Assembly: GCA_963682025.1 (NCBI GenBank)
Contig: OY821521.1
Span: forward strand, 169,933,165-169,997,164
DNA length: 64,000 nucleotides
Direction: 5' to 3'
Origin: Cordilura impudica
Lineage: Eukaryota > Arthropoda > Insecta > Diptera > Scathophagidae
Every line of letters begins with the position of its first letter. Position 1 is the stretch's first letter. Below are positions 21,790-32,931 of the stretch, one piece after another. The notes beneath the pieces were generated by a model that saw nothing but the letters and a program-made list of their open reading frames with translations, was not told the origin of the DNA and did not search any database. Position numbers and translations under genes: made by a program.

Positions 21790-22650
21790 TGGCATTGAGT
21801 CAACTAACTGTTGGAGAATTTCTTTGAGTTGCATGGAAATTTTGTGTTTTTCAAGCCGAGTTCAACCCACAGATTCTCAACAGGATTCATGTCGGGGGAT
21901 TTTAGGGGGGGGGGGGGGGTCGAAAGAATATTCGGTGCATGGTAAATGATCCACATACGGACGCCATGGGCAGTGTGTTTGGGGTCACTATCTTTCTGGA
22001 AATAAAAATTATCGCCAAGACCAAGTTTTTGAACGCCTGTTAAGTAAGTTTTCCTTCAAAATATTGAGATAAACCGACTTATCTATCGTTCCATCAATGA
22101 ACACCAAGCTACCAACACCTACTGCTGACATACAGCCTAATACCATGACACCACACCACCATGTCTAACTGTACTGATTGTGTTGTTTTTTCCAGTTCAC
22201 AGTTCGCCTTTCCCCATACACGTAAAATATTGAACTTGCTTTCATCTGTGAATAACACTACAGTGCACCAGAAGTCCACAGGTTTATTTAAATATGTTTT
22301 TGCAAACTCGATTCTCTTTCTTTGATTCATTTTGCTTATACGGGACTTTTTTCGTGCTACTCTGAAGTTGTAAATAGCACGATATAGGGTTTTGCGAACA
22401 GTTTTGGGATGTATTTCTTTTCCAACTTCTAACAATTCTACTGCCACTTGAGTAGAAGAAATTTTTGAATTTTTCTTAATTTTTCATAGATTGTTCTTTC
22501 TTCCCTTGTAGTAAGCCTTCGAGGTCTACCAGTATGCGGATGACTTTTAAGATCTGTATAATTTTTAAAACGTTTGATGATGCTATAAGTTCGCTTCTCT
22601 TAAAAATTTCTCAAAAATTCCTCCTCCTTGGTTACTTTTTAATTATGACC
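21790..22650 (-). pseudogene. Tc1-like transposase, decayed
   Basis: The best-kept stretch (22447-22109) reads GKEIHPKTVRKTLYRAIYNF, AFAKTY-like text (EFAKTYLNKPVDFW) and VVLFTDESKFNILRVWGK, which is the HTH-to-catalytic region of Tc1 transposases with the second Asp in TDESKFN. On the 3' side, remnants of WxxQQDND-type and SPDMN blocks are recognisable only in shifted frames (GWKSPDMNPVENLW-like near 21870). Frameshifts and stops make it inactive. It lies inside the TA-flanked element 21379-23026. Confidence 0.75.
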
Positions 22651-23150
22651 CATTTTAACCGCTTTTGAAGTTTTCACAAAAAATTAAATGAAAATAAACT
22701 GAACAGATAATTTTTAAAGACGCCAATTTATTTATAACTGTTCTTTTTCTAACAAAAAGTGTTGCCATATTATTTAAAGTTTGAATTTTACAAGTATTAC
22801 ATTGTGTGAATAAGTTTGTACCCATTAAAATATGTTCAATGGATAATTTCCATTTATTATTTTGCAATGCTAAAAGATATGATTATTTCTTTTTTTATAT
22901 TTAAGTACCTTATTAAGAAAGGAATAATTGCTCTGAACAACATAGATTGCTAAATATATTTGATAGGAAGATATAGCTTGATGTAATAGTTAAAAGGTTA
23001 TTTGTGAATAATATTGTTCGCCTCTGTATGTAATTTTAAATATGGACCCAATATTAAATATGGAGAATTTGTCCTGTTTTATTATAGCAGTACTTGAAAA
23101 GTACAGATATTTTAACCAAAGCTGGAATGTGAAAAACTGTTAAGTCGTGT

Positions 23151-23300
23151 TTAAAATATAACTGAACTCGAACCTGTTTATTGTACATGTTCTGTTTTTT
23201 CTTAGTACACGAGCCACAACACGACTTAAAATATAACTGAACTCGAACCTGTTTATTGTACATGTTCTGTTTTTTTTTCAGTACACGTACCAGAACATGA
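23151..23300. repeat. Two tandem units, about 75 bp
   Basis: TTAAAATATAACTGAACTCG with AACCTGTTTATTGTACATGT is present twice (starts 23151 and 23226). It belongs to a longer dispersed repeat (to about 23535) that recurs at 37490-37745 with GTACACGT, GTGTGGTTTATGTGTG and AAACACAGTCATG. Confidence 0.7.
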
Positions 23301-23539
23301 ACTTCAAATAAAGCAACACTCAAAAATGTGTGGTTTATGTGTGATTGAAACAAAAAGTACGTGATACAAAAATGTTCGTGTAAATAACGAAATATTAAAA
23401 CGAACACAGTCATGATTGTGTTGGGCACCGTAGAAAATTTAGAAACGCACATAATTGATATGAAAATAAAGATATGTGTTGGCTGCTTTTGAACAGAACA
23501 TTGTGTGTTTCATGTGTGTATTTTCTGAACCTTGATAAT

Positions 23540-24961
23540 AAGTCGTCAGTGATTACAGAAAACAATTTGAATCGCACACTAAATCATCCTTAAATACACC
23601 AAAATAAATAGAATTAATTTTAGATTTCATATTCTTTTGAATAAATTGTTTTTTATTAGCTTTGGGTCATTTGTGGGTCTTCTTATTTTATTTAGAAAAA
23701 TATAGATAGTTTTTATACATAAAATAATTTTATAACAAAATTGGTTAAAAGTTGTTTACTTCATATTTGCGGGCAATAAGCAGATAATTGCACCAATGAT
23801 ATATCACAATGGATTATTTTGATCCCAGGAGCACTAAAGGGTTAAATAAATAAAACTTAACCGAATTATTTTTCTTAAATTCTAAATAGTGGTTTCATCG
23901 AGTTCAACAGAAAAACTCCATTTCGGTAATATTTTTTATTTAAAAATATCTTAAAATCCAAAGCTGGCCTTGGCAAATAATGGGTTAGCGTTCTCGGATT
24001 TATCCCAACTTTTAGGAACGGAAGTTCTACACATTTAGTTATTATATTTTAAGCATAGCATCTAAAAATTCAACAGCACTTACAAAATATTTGAATTTTT
24101 TGAATAAATTGTCTTTTATTGGCTTGGGGTCATATGTGACACCAATTCCAAAAGGGTTAATGGGGTCATATTATTTTTTTCCAAAACCCTAGGCTATTAA
24201 GATAGAATATAACATTTAAAAGTAGACAAGTGATGAATTTTTGATACAAAGTATTTAGAAAGAGTATATTTACAAACTATTTTACAAAAAATCCCCTTTT
24301 TCTCGAAATCCGCAAAAATAAAATCCTTGCCAAAAAATTCTGGTATAGCGATTTACCTAAAAATTCACACAGTTAATCTCTAACATGCATTTAAGAAGAC
24401 CTTAAGGAGCTAGATCAATTTTTTAAAATTTTGTTAAAGAAAATTTTTCAAAACTTGAAAAAGGAGTTTTCAAAATTTTATCAAAAAAATTTTCCATTTT
24501 CGGTCTCAATGCTTAATAGGTTAACAAGGTGTTAATAAAACAATACTTCATATCTGAGTACTTACAGGTATAGGGACTGAAACAAAATGTTGGCTTTAAT
24601 TAATTTCTTAAAGTTTTTTTTTTTTTTTGGCACAAAAGTGGTCTGGGGCATTTGCTATTTCTTGGCGAGTTTTTATTCGATTTTGAAGTTTTATAGCTTT
24701 TTGAAAAGATAATTTAATACTGATCCCGAATTATATAACAAACTATATTAAACTATAAAACTATAGAACGAAATTTTCGTAAAATCTAAAAAAAGTCATA
24801 TTTTCCCCATATAAACACACTTGAAATTTTCAATCGCGTTGAGCACCCTCTAAATGTTTTTTGATTGGCCCAAAACTTTGTATTTCTCACTTTTTTTCTA
24901 TTCGCATATTTCTAGGGGGGCGGCCCAGTCAATAACTCACAATTTTTTTTTGGACCACCCT
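23540..24961. mobile_element. Foldback family B, copy 2 (centre plus right arm)
   Basis: Starts in the central segment (GATTACAGAAAACAATTTGA, then GATCCCAGGAGCACTAAAGG before TTAA) and continues through the right arm (TGGGGTCATATTATTTTTTT, GGTCTGGGGCATTTGC, CAATCGCGTTGAGCACCCTC). It ends in GTCAATAACTCACAAT and GGACCACCC, an extension shared with copy 4 at 48249. The left arm is missing. Confidence 0.75.
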
Positions 24962-25010
24962 ATTGTACATGTTTTGATAGTCTCTTCATTAGCTTTTTGT
25001 CATCAGATTC

Positions 25011-25064
25011 AAATATCTTAAGCGTTCCAAATATCTTAAGCGTTCCAAATATCTTAAGCGTTCT
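25011..25064. repeat. Three tandem copies of an 18-bp unit
   Basis: AAATATCTTAAGCGTTCC is repeated three times in a row with almost no change. On the minus strand it reads as the six-residue unit ERLRYL in an open frame. Confidence 0.85.
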
Positions 25065-25441
25065 ATTTCACCTTTGGAGTATATTCCTGATTGGTTGAGT
25101 GCTGATTTTCGTTCCTGTAGTGGTTTCTGCACGGGTCTTCTGTTCGTGCTCGGACAATTATTCCTTCTTCAGATACAGTAAATATATTATTAGCTTTTTT
25201 TTTGTTGTTTTTAGTTGTTTTGAAGCATGTAACGTTTCACTGTACATTCTTGGCTCGTTTTTCCACGTTTACGAATTATAGACAGTGACAATTTCTTTTA
25301 ACATTATATCCAAAGGTTTTTAATTCAAGGTCTATTTTTTAATATTTTTATATTGTTTTATGTCTTTTTTGTTAAAAACTAACCCTAATCCTCGAAAAAT
25401 AGTAATTTTTTTTTAAATAAAATTAAATATGTATTTATATA

Positions 25442-25700
25442 CAGTGTATCACTAGAATAAGTGTACGGCGATGTTTTTATATTCGAAGGTCAAAAAAGAT
25501 AAGTCAATCGTAAGGATAAAAATACAATATAATATTTTTTATTTATTTATAGAGTGATCTTGATGATTAGAACAAAAAACAAGAATTCAAATTAAATTAT
25601 TAAGTATGTATGCAAACTTATTTTGTACTCAAAAAACATTTAATATTGTGTAGGGTAGCCCTTTTCTTTTTTGACGGCTTTTAACCTTGAAGGCATAGAC
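25442..25700 (-). mobile_element. Tc1-like element 3' end fragment
   Basis: A TA at 25440-25441 is followed by CAGTGTATCACTAGAATAAG, a Tc1-style end. On the minus strand a C-terminus reads SMPSRLKAVKKEKGYPTQY and stops near 25650, matching the usual Tc1 ending (SMPRR...KG...T.Y). The rest of the element is missing or lies beyond 27345. Confidence 0.7.
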
Positions 25701-27340
25701 CCTACAAGAACAGTGACGGTCATTTGACCGGTGATATGACCGTCACTACTGACTGAAGTGTCGGTCATCGTGCAGAACAAAGTTTCTATCATTTTATTAA
25801 GGCAAATATGCCAAAACTGACCGAAACTTTTGTGTACATGTGATTTTGCATCTTACTCTAACCTATGAAAGTATGTAAACCATATAATATATATCTGAAC
25901 TGCTCACTCTACTGCTGTTTAGTAGTCAACGATGATAGCTATATATATCATCGTTGACCGGTCACATTTGATGGATATATACATCACCATTGACCGGTCA
26001 CGCTTGATTATAATGAAACACAACTTATTTTTTATTTATTTATTTATTATATTAAAAATCAAATTCAAAATTAAAAAACATTAAATATTAAAAACACAAC
26101 AATATCACTAATTCCGAAACGTGGTGATAACTTTGAGACAATGTTGAAACAGGAAAATGGGCTTAACTTAAAACAGATATTTAAACAACTTTGCTGACTT
26201 TTCACTCGAAACATCCCTAAACTCAATAAAAATTTCCGGTAATGGGCCTTATTGCAATCAGTAGTTTCTTAAAGAAAACAATTTATTATAACACTTACAT
26301 TTATATCAACAATTTATATTAAAGCTTACCTTTTGAGTGTTGTGAATTAACAATTTCGGCCAAACCTGATACATTCATTTGGAAAATTGATGAGTAAATA
26401 ATGTATCCATTCAAATACTGCTACCTTTGTTTGTACAGAACGGTGTGTGAGATGTTGTGATAATACCTCCATAAATCAATTTGTTCAATATTCTGAGATC
26501 TTTGTTCTTTTGAAGAAACTAATTTCATTTCATATTATCAACATCCTATTCCAGAATGGCATAAATTAAAACGTTCAAATATTAAAACAAACTCCCAAAT
26601 CCATGTTATGGCAACAGACTGAAAGATGGATATAAGGATTAGTGTAAAATGCTGCAAGGAAGATTTACTTTGTTTCTAGCTACAATTTTTAATAAAATGT
26701 CATTGCATTACCTTAATAAGTTCATTTGGTGATTGCGCATGTATTAACAATATATTTATAGTGTCTTTCATGCGCACTTAACTGGAATCATTACGAAACG
26801 ATTTAATAAACTGTGTCAGCGTTGTTTCACACAATTATATTTCTTGTGTATTATCTTACAACATCATAAAAAATCCATCAATAATATCAAATAGATAACC
26901 ATATTATTTTCTGGTACAGCATTCACAATCGAAATCCAGGATATAACATATTGTCGCACAATATAATTCTTTACACAAATGCGTTTCCTAACAGGTATAA
27001 AAGTTCTACAGCAATATCTTTAAGTTAACGATCCAACAGGAATAGGCCACAAGAAGCGAGCAAAAAATAAATAGTGGAAGGGTATAATGGAGGGAGGTGC
27101 CACCACAATTGAGAATGGCACTAACGAATTCACCGACATATTTTGAAGAATCCTAAAGAAACAACAAAAATTAACTTGAACTTTTTAACTTAATTAATTA
27201 CTTACCTTTCCTAAACCTAAACAAAAACAACTCTACAACAGCAACAATGACAGTCATATGTTTTTAAATAGAAAAAAACTCCGTGTTAGTACAAAAATTG
27301 TTTATGTGTTAGTTTCAGTCATTCATTTCTTGTAGGGGAG
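25701..27340. other. Unassigned region with GGTCA/TGACC cluster
   Basis: No gene recognised. 25726-26012 has repeated GGTCA half-sites (GGTCATTTGACCGGT, TTGACCGGTCA twice), partly in a degenerate tandem unit (ATATATCATC...TTGACCGGTCAC). From 26040 to 27300 the DNA is AT-rich with stops in all frames. Confidence 0.4.
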
Positions 27341-27344
27341 TTTG

Positions 27345-28270
27345 CCAGGTTCTGAGTTGTAGACGTTTGAATCTTTTCCCATTCTTCAAGAAGTAATACC
27401 TTTAACGTGTCTTTGCTTGTTATCTCACACTTTCTGATTAGTAAGTTAGTAAGACCGATGTAAGTTTCACAGTTTTACCCCGATTTTGAAAAAACTTTAT
27501 CATTTGAAAGATATTTCTTTTTAGCTGTTAACCAAATTTACAGATTTTCTTCGTTTGGAATATTTTTTTGGAGTTATGATTGTTTAAAGTTGCTACTAAC
27601 ACATACATAAAATTATACAATGCTATGTGTGTGTTTATTAAATTTGTTAATGTGTTTGTGTTAATGTGTTGAGTTTGTTTTCTTCATTTAAAATGAGTTG
27701 AATTGTGAAGCATACCTTTAGGGTCTTTATTAAATGAAAAATAAAATTTCCTAGAATTTGCACTCGAATTTCGAGTGTTGGAATCTGATAGTTTCCAAAA
27801 TGTTCTATGGAATTTAGATCCGGCGATTGGGATGGTGTTTTTTTAAATTGTTTTGGCGTTTTATATAGAGGTCACTCTTTTACAATGTGTGCTGTATGCT
27901 TGGAATCATTATCTTGTTGAAAGACAAATGGTACGAAAGTCCCAATATTGCGCACTTTAATGTAAATTGTTCTTTAATATGTTCAGGTAAACATTTTTAT
28001 CCATCGTACCTTCAATCACAACCAGATTTTCAATCCCACTCGCTGCCATATATCCCCAAATCATTACCGACCTACTACCATGTTTTACTATGGCGGTCAT
28101 ATTACGAAGATCAAGCTACGCATTTATTTTTCTCACGTCCATCTCATAAAAATATATTAAATTTAATCGAATCAAATAAAATAAGGGAATTCCAAAAGCT
28201 TTGGTATAGGAATTTGATGTTCTTTTACGAAGTCGTTTTTATTCTGTTAATTCTATTTTTTTTCACATAA
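27345..28270 (-). pseudogene. Tc1-like transposase relic
   Basis: Minus-strand fragments, in order, include VKHGSRSVMIWGYMAASGIE, NLVVIEGTMDKNVYLNIL and, nearer 27345, DTLKVLLLEEWEKIQTSTTQ with NLANSPT. These are the catalytic and C-terminal blocks of a Tc1 transposase. Several frameshifts break it, and a degenerate Helitron copy (27440-27793) sits in the middle. Whether it belongs with the end at 25442 is unclear, since both carry a version of the NL-SMP block. Confidence 0.7.
27440..27793 (+). mobile_element. Helitron family C, degenerate copy
   Basis: Family C order is kept: GATTTTGAAAAAACTTTATC, TTTAAAGTTGCTACTAACAC, GGTCTTTATTAAATGAAAAA, the hairpin CTCGAATTTCGAG and a mutated end GGAATCTGATAG. 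It splits a Tc1-like relic. Confidence 0.65.
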
Positions 28271-28313
28271 AACAAATGCGCAGAACTATATAGAATAGTT
28301 AGATGATATTCGT

Positions 28314-29006
28314 ATTATTGTGCTGATGTTTGTAACTACCAAAAATATTTGACCTAGACCCGTCTTTTATTATACCGATCTACTCAGAATCACTTTCTGA
28401 GTCGATTTAGCGATGTCCGTCCGTCCGTTTTTGTGTCCATGTAATGCTTGTAATCAAACTACAGGTCGCAAATATGAATATACTTTGACGAAATGTAGTA
28501 TATAAGCTTTTGTCAGCCATAGGATGAACGCTATTGAAATTGGTGAAAATCGGTTCATGTGCAGACATAGTCCCCATACAAATGACTCCTTTAAGATCGA
28601 ACTATATTGCCATAAGATCCAAATTATCATATATATCGCGGATTGAGTTTCTGTATGTTTATTACATCCATTTATCAGTAGTCCAAAAACAAACCCTGTA
28701 GGATAATTCATAGTCATATGAAGCTGCTTCCCGATCTTCACTTAAATCTATCAAAAAAAAAAACAAAAAAAAAAAAAATATATATATTGCACAGGTTTTT
28801 CTCAAATTTGGTTTGTATATGTTTTTGAAAAAAGTAAGTGGCCTTACCAAATATGGTCAGTATTGGTTCATTTTTCGACCAAGTCCTCATATAAATATAG
28901 CATCCGATATGAACTTTTTCATATCCGAAGGCAAAAAAATTAATAACATATTTGGTTTATGCTTATTTTCTATATCTAATTGTTGGATCTAATTTTCTGA
29001 CTTGTT
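28314..29006 (-). mobile_element. Foldback family A, single-arm copy 3
   Basis: Complemented family landmarks: GTTTGTAACTACCAAAAATA, GTCCGTCCGTTTTTGTGTCC, AATCAAACTACAGGTCGC, TTCCCGATCTTCACTTAAAT, ACTTTTTCATATCCG and an end in CTGACTTGTTTT. Confidence 0.7.
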
Positions 29007-29680
29007 TTTTTGGGGTTATAATTAGGTAGACGCTAGCTCCAGCTAGTACATAATGCCAGGTTATTCCGACGTATGAATTCCTACACAACCTATGCCTTCG
29101 CAATTGAGGAGGAGAGCCAATTGATTTCAATCTTTAAAATTATCAAATTGAATGGTTATATATTAAAACCAGAAAGCATGCATTTAGGTACATAACCCAA
29201 CTTTATGCCAAGCAGTAACCACGAGGATCAAAAATAAAGAACCGCAACGTTTTTTCTTTTACCCGGAAGATTGACGCGACGAAAACGATGTATATTCGTT
29301 GAAGAGTAAATTACTAATATAGTAATGTTTAAACAATGTTTAGTAATGATTAGTGGAAGAAAAAAAATATGGAAAAAACAACATAGAGCTATTAGGGAAA
29401 ACATAATAATTAGTGGGAAAAAAGTCTGCAGCGTGGCAACTCCTAATAGCAAATAGAAAATTAAAAAAAAAACAGAGAAAGGGAAATAACAGTTTACTTA
29501 TTTGCTTTATTTAAATTAACAAGCATTAAAGTGGACAAAGTGATAATTAAAGAAGGTATTGTTTGAATTTTTATCTTTGAAAATGGAAAATCGCAAAGAG
29601 ATACATATTTCAGTTCGAAATATAGAAAATCTCCGAAAGGAAAATAAATCTTGTTGATAAATACAGACGATCATTAGAAA
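29007..29680. other. Spacer without recognised gene
   Basis: AT-rich. A short stretch near 29030-29070 (CTAGCTCCAGCTAG) may be a Helitron end remnant. No coding signal. Confidence 0.4.
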
Positions 29681-30126
29681 TCTATAATCTTAATAGGTAA
29701 GGCGATTTCTTGTGACCGAGGATTTGTTAAACAGTTTCCTCCCGATTTTGACCAAACATATCTTATTTGAAAGGTATTTCTTTTTAGATGTCCACCAGAT
29801 TTACAGATTTTTAAATTTTTACATCATTTTTTTTTGGAGTAAAATACATTTAAAGTTGCTACTAACATACATAAAATTATAATTTGGTATGTGTGTGTTT
29901 ATGAAATTTGTTAATGTGTTTGTAAGTTTGTTTTCTTCATTCACAATAATAATTGTGTTGAATTGAAAAATAATTTTGGACGTAAACCAATAACGACAAT
30001 AATCGATATTTATAAAGTGTTGAATTGTGAATTGGTTACCTTAGCATGCATACCTTAGGGTCTTTATTAAATGAAATAAAATTTCCTAGAATTTGCAATC
30101 GAGTTTCGAGGGCTGGGATCTGCTAG
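29681..30126 (+). mobile_element. Helitron family C, copy 4
   Basis: Starts TCTATAATCTTAATAGG after an A and ends GGGATCTGCTAG before a T, with the CTCGAAACTCGA-like hairpin near the end. It is about 70 bp longer than other copies because of an insertion near 29960-30020. It lies just 5' of Tc1 relic 30127-30630. Confidence 0.8.
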
Positions 30127-30630
30127 TTATGATAAAACCAATGCTACCGAAAATAAGCCACGATCTAGCAGACCTAAGAAGCTTTCGGTCAACCAGGATC
30201 CGAAAATGTTCCAATATAATTGTTACACCACCAACAATAACAAACGTTTTACAATGACAATGGATTTGATAGCAGAGTAGCACTGATTTCAGTAAAAATC
30301 CGTAAAGTTCACCTTGAGTTTGCTAAAGCACATCTAGACAAGGATATGGATTTTTTTGAGGCGTGTTTTATTTACCGGCGAAAGTAAATATAGCATTTGC
30401 GGAAGTGGTTTGAATAATAAAATACCTACAGTCAAACATGGGAATGGCACCGTTATGGTTTGGGCGCCATTGCTTCATCGGGGGTGGGTCGTTTGGTTAA
30501 TGCCGAGGGTAATATGGACTTTCCTCAAACCCAACGAATTTAAGCAGTTAATAGCTCAAAAGAAGGAGCATGATCCACTGAGTGTTCCTAGACCTATTTC
30601 AACAGCTTACGTTAATTAGAACTCTAGTTA
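30127..30630 (+). pseudogene. Tc1-like transposase relic
   Basis: Plus-strand fragments read RSSRPKKLSVNQDPK, VKFTLSLLKH-like text, and a 30356-30619 frame with KIPTVKHGNGTVMVWAPLLH. VKHG-G-VMVWG is the conserved block before the Tc1 catalytic core. Frameshifts and stops are frequent. Confidence 0.7.
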
Positions 30631-30769
30631 TAGAGGTTTGAGAGAAGAAAAATATTGAAAAAAATCTTGAATGCAAAGTTTATTTATAAATTCTTTTAAT
30701 ATATAAGATTGTTTTTATTATGTAAATGAATTACTTCTTGATGTGTAAACATCTATACGCTCAGGGCTG

Positions 30770-31010
30770 TAACAATCTATTTCACAATACAATCACAAAA
30801 ACAGCGTAAGACAAAAACGTTGTGAGGTATGAGTGTATTGGTGCAAAGATTATGATATTTTATTATTTTAACACAGACAGAGTTGAACTTCCGGTATCTA
30901 TTGTGAAGACCTGCTTGATACAGTCAAAAGCTAAATGCTAGGACAACTTTGAAGAAGTTTAAAATAATTACTAAATGTTTACACATCTCCACTGTGATCG
31001 GACTCACATT
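30770..31010. repeat. Dispersed repeat related to flanks of the A-rich array
   Basis: AATCTATTTCACAATACAAT and CACAAAAACAGCGTAAGAC at the left, and ATTACTAAATGTTTACACAT with GTGATCGGACTCACA at the right, match the sequences on either side of the array at 14594-15488. Here there is no array between them. Confidence 0.65.
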
Positions 31011-31286
31011 GATTTTTAATTTTATGAATAAACTTGTTTATTAATGCTTCAAAGAAATTATCGTAATAAAAGTTAGAAAATAATTGTCGAATGTTTAATG
31101 CTTCAATGATTGATCATTAATCTTGTTTTTTGTCTAATGTTAACCATTCTAAAATACTACAATCAAACAAAAAATTTCTATTAAACAGGTTTATATAAAA
31201 ACCCTAAATCAAAAATGTTTTATTTTTGTGTTGTTTCTTCAGTTGATAAAACGGGAAAGTTTAATGAACTTTTTTTTCGTACATGT

Positions 31287-31296
31287 TTTATTTATT
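31287..31296 (-). terminator. Candidate poly(A) signals for the BTB gene
   Basis: Two overlapping AATAAA hexamers on the minus strand about 165 nt past the stop codon at 31458. The stretch 31010-31457 around them is AT-rich 3' flank with no other feature. Confidence 0.4.
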
Positions 31297-31457
31297 TAAT
31301 TTATAATATTTTTAAATACTAACAATAAGTTAAAAAACGCGTTATACAAAAAAATGGTAAAGGGATTTTTGTTTTTCAAAATTATGTAGATATTGTTTTT
31401 TTTTTGTTTGTTTTTGTTTTCGTTTTTAATACTATTACTATATTTGTTACCGATGAC

Positions 31458-32714
31458 TTAAACCATGTTAATAAAATGTAAACCTTTTATTAAACTACCA
31501 CTGTGAGTATCTAACTCTCTAAATTGTATACCCTCCGCAGAAGAGGAAAACAAACTGCATGGATATTCGGCACCCTGGCTCAGTGAAGGTTGCCATAACA
31601 ATTTGATTTGATATTCGACATCGGGTGATAGCACAATACCTTTCGACCATTTTATATTTAAATCACAATTATATTTTGTTAATTGCTTAGTCACCTGATA
31701 AGACCACAAGAAAGTTGTTTCGTAATTGGGTGCTGTAATTTCTATGGTTAAATTCTCCAAATAATCATTGGGTATGGTCATGCGTGACAAGTGTGGTGTC
31801 AAACGACTATGTAAGCTTAAGCCTTGCAAAGATATAAATCGATTCGATTTGATAAATGTCAGCCATTCAAAGTTATCATAGTCTATATTGAAGGGACGAC
31901 AGGCTTTGTAATAACACCTTTCTATGGATTGAGTAGATTGAGGTTTTAAGTTTCCTTTAACTTTCATAATTTCATTTGTATTCTTTAAATTGAGATCTTC
32001 TATGATGGTCGAACATTCCGAGGCCTTTAGGCCCATTTCTAAGCATTCCTGTCGACACCATACGTGTATAAACCACAATAACTGTTGAACTGGTATCTGG
32101 CCTTCACACAAGTTTATTATGGTCTTAATACAATCCTTGGACACGTGGTAGTAATGCGCTTTTAAATAGACCACAAATTGGACCTCATTTAAACAGCAAC
32201 GTGTAAAGAAATTCAAACATATGTTTAATAAACTATTGAGATCCAAACAAATACTTAATTCCAACGAAGCTAATATATTTGAAAATCTTAATTTATGTTG
32301 TATATTTTCTAAACATTCGGTCTTTAAGTCATTCAGCAAATACTTCTCAGCACCATAATACAATTCTATAGTTTCTTCCAAAGTTAGATTGTGAAAATCG
32401 ATTGATCCCTTGTAGATAAACAAAATCATTAGTTGAAAGATATCATGACTCATATCTAAGATCTCGACGAAATTTTGTACTTCACATATGGGTCCATAAA
32501 ACATGGCTTCAAATACTGGACTAGCGGTGGCTAATATTAATTTATGGCATTTCACTTTGTCAGCTGCGCCCACCAAAAATACGCAATCATAATATTTTTC
32601 GGTGGTCAACAATTGTTCGTAGCGCCGGCTTAAGGCATTATGTTGTTTGCCCGATTGTTTAATGTCTTTTATAAGAAAATCATTTTTTAAATGTAATGTT
32701 GTTACGGCGGCCAT
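31458..32714 (-). CDS. BTB/POZ and BACK domain protein, 418 residues
   Basis: A single open frame of 418 codons with normal coding composition. Residues about 32-140 form a BTB/POZ domain (YYDCVFLVGAADKVKCHKLI, LATASPVFEAMFYGP, ILDMSHDIFQLMILFIYKG). Residues about 145-245 look like a BACK domain (LRFSNILASLELSICLDLNS, LLWFIHVWCRQEC). The C-terminal third (LSLHSRLTPHL, GIVLSPDVEYQIKLLWQPSL) resembles the PHR-type beta domain of BTBD1/2/3/6 relatives in outline, though weakly. Such proteins are usually Cullin-3 substrate adaptors; that role is inferred. The ATG directly follows TGTTTCTTTTCAG, a strong splice acceptor, so at least one upstream exon, probably 5' UTR, should exist. No transposon motif is in it. 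I do not assign a symbol. Confidence 0.85.
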   Translation of the reverse strand: MAAVTTLHLKNDFLIKDIKQSGKQHNALSRRYEQLLTTEKYYDCVFLVGAADKVKCHKLILATASPVFEAMFYGPICEVQNFVEILDMSHDIFQLMILFIYKGSIDFHNLTLEETIELYYGAEKYLLNDLKTECLENIQHKLRFSNILASLELSICLDLNSLLNICLNFFTRCCLNEVQFVVYLKAHYYHVSKDCIKTIINLCEGQIPVQQLLWFIHVWCRQECLEMGLKASECSTIIEDLNLKNTNEIMKVKGNLKPQSTQSIERCYYKACRPFNIDYDNFEWLTFIKSNRFISLQGLSLHSRLTPHLSRMTIPNDYLENLTIEITAPNYETTFLWSYQVTKQLTKYNCDLNIKWSKGIVLSPDVEYQIKLLWQPSLSQGAEYPCSLFSSSAEGIQFRELDTHSGSLIKGLHFINMV

Positions 32715-32931
32715 CTGAAAAGAAACATTGAGAAAAGGAGAAAGTTTTTATATTAAATTAAATAACAATATAATATATACAAAGATTTTTCAATTAACAT
32801 ATTTAAATGTTTATAAAACAATCATTATTTATACATGCATACTAAATAGAAAACATACAGTTGCTAGGAAAAGTATTTATACACCTAAAATTAAAACTGT
32901 CATTCATACTACGAAAAACAATAAGAAAAAA
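32715..32931. other. Upstream side of the BTB gene (intron or 5' flank)
   Basis: TTTCTTTTCAG ends at 32715 on the minus strand. The rest is AT-rich with no identifiable exon. The family A foldback copy at 32932 would lie in this intron if the 5' exon is farther away. Confidence 0.4.

Larger units (their letters stand above)
21379..23026 (-). mobile_element. Tc1-like element (1.65 kb), decayed
   Basis: TA flanks both ends (21377-21378, 23027-23028). The ends read CAGAGGCGGACAAAATTATT and, complemented, CAGAGGCGAACAATATTATT, continuing with CACA. A minus-strand transposase relic lies inside. A small hairpin MITE (21503-21618) is nested near the left end. Confidence 0.85.

Noticed and set aside
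23054..23452. 132-codon minus-strand frame with repeated QVRVQLYFK phrases
   Set aside because: The repeat comes from a tandem DNA duplication, and the same DNA at 37490-37745 does not keep the frame open.
27087..27146. Short frame MEGGATTIENGTNEF
   Set aside because: Only about 19 codons, with no context or conservation; chance.
27887..28270. Plus-strand 127-codon frame
   Set aside because: It is antisense to a Tc1 transposase relic whose minus-strand fragments are clearly recognisable.
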